From JARRNJ01 sp037385045 (GTDB taxonomy: Bacteria; Pseudomonadota; Gammaproteobacteria; JASBUN01), in contig JARRNJ010000061.1 in the NCBI GenBank assembly GCA_037385045.1, positions 1 to 25,585 of the forward strand: a stretch of DNA of 25,585 nt. Direction: 5' to 3'. Below the pieces are notes generated by a model. That model searched no databases. It saw only the letters and a program-made list of their open reading frames with translations, and had not been told where the DNA came from. Positions within the stretch are counted from its first letter, which is position 1. Every line of letters starts with the position of its first letter. Shown one piece after another: positions 25,196-25,585 of the stretch. A program made the translations under genes and the position numbers.

Positions 25196-25585
25196 ATGAC
25201 CGGACACCACCAGTGGAAATCGGGCAGTCTCTGGGCCCGGCTGCAGCAACGCCGCCGTGCGGCCCTGGGCAGCGGCGCCCTGCGCCCGATCGACACCGGG
25301 CAGGTCCGGATTCGCGACCGCGGCGTCGATTTTCTGGTGCGCGTGGTCGCGCACTTGGCGGACAAACCCCACGCTGCGGACGATGTGCGAAGCGCGGCCG
25401 CGAACCCGGATCCGTTTCTGCCCTACGACCGGGACCTGTTCGTCGCCGACATCGGCGACACCCATCTGTGCCTGCTGAACAAGTTCAACGTCATCGATCA
25501 CCACCTGCTGGTGGTGACCCGGGCGTTCGAGCACCAGGAATCCCCCCTGACGCTCGCGGACTTCAGCGCCTGGTGGCGGTGCATG
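25196..25585 (+). CDS. ATP adenylyltransferase (Ap4A phosphorylase), 5' part
   Basis: The first 130 codons of a gene that runs off the window with an open frame. The product starts MTGHHQWKSGSLWARLQQR and has PFLPYDRDLFVADIGDTHLCLLNKFNVIDHHLLVVT and 'FEHQESPLTLADFSAWW', the N-terminal blocks of Apa2-type enzymes (HIT-fold relatives that split Ap4A with phosphate or make it from ATP). The catalytic HxHxH motif would lie beyond the window. ATG 25163 is a possible earlier start (adding MLHVGRRRDHA), but family proteins begin near the chosen ATG. Its promoter abuts the Zur box. Confidence 0.85.
   Translation, partial: MTGHHQWKSGSLWARLQQRRRAALGSGALRPIDTGQVRIRDRGVDFLVRVVAHLADKPHAADDVRSAAANPDPFLPYDRDLFVADIGDTHLCLLNKFNVIDHHLLVVTRAFEHQESPLTLADFSAWWRCM

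Overview
This is a GC-rich bacterial chromosome segment, dense with genes on both strands. The protein families point to a gammaproteobacterium: RluE-type pseudouridine synthase, HrpB helicase, DUF2288, an RraA-like protein and a Zur-ZnuABC system. The genus cannot be set from this sequence. No rRNA, tRNA, prophage, transposase or CRISPR array was seen.

Layout. Positions 1-1127 (minus) hold the first codons of an RND efflux pump and its complete periplasmic adaptor. glgC (1521-2747, plus) converges on hrpB (2768-5284, minus), which lies behind a DUF2288 gene. rluE (5717-6316, plus) is followed by a membrane protein that looks like an M48 peptidase without its zinc site (6464-8014) and a HypE-like AIR-synthase protein (8119-9138). 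Next comes a 147-bp tandem repeat rich in palindromes (9321-9703). It separates an orphan C-terminal coding fragment (9191-about 9310, minus) from a signal-peptide-bearing M16 peptidase gene (9725-12273, minus) that is broken by an internal deletion and frameshift.

Positions 12533-14604 (plus) carry the most unusual unit: a Peptidase_Mx-like zinc peptidase overlapping by ATGA with a D-Ala-D-Ala-ligase-like ATP-grasp enzyme. This may be a two-gene amide-bond-forming and amide-bond-cleaving system. Two small cysteine-rich proteins and an RraA homologue follow on the minus strand. Then come an EamA transporter (plus), glutamine-dependent nadE (minus), a NodIJ-like ABC-2 exporter pair (plus) and a lower-GC HAD hydrolase (minus), which abuts what looks like the amputated start of another gene.

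The right end is a minus-strand zinc-uptake operon, zur-znuA-znuC-znuB. A perfect 20-bp Zur-box palindrome (25116-25135) lies in the divergent promoter shared with the start of an ATP adenylyltransferase (Ap4A phosphorylase) gene that runs off the window.

How the genes connect. Only a few groups look like true functional units: adaptor plus RND pump, peptidase plus ATP-grasp, the ABC-2 pair and the Zur regulon. The rest are housekeeping or accessory genes in mixed order. Several promoters read as TTGCCG-like -35, 17 bp, then TAnnnT -10, and two of them leave almost no 5' leader.
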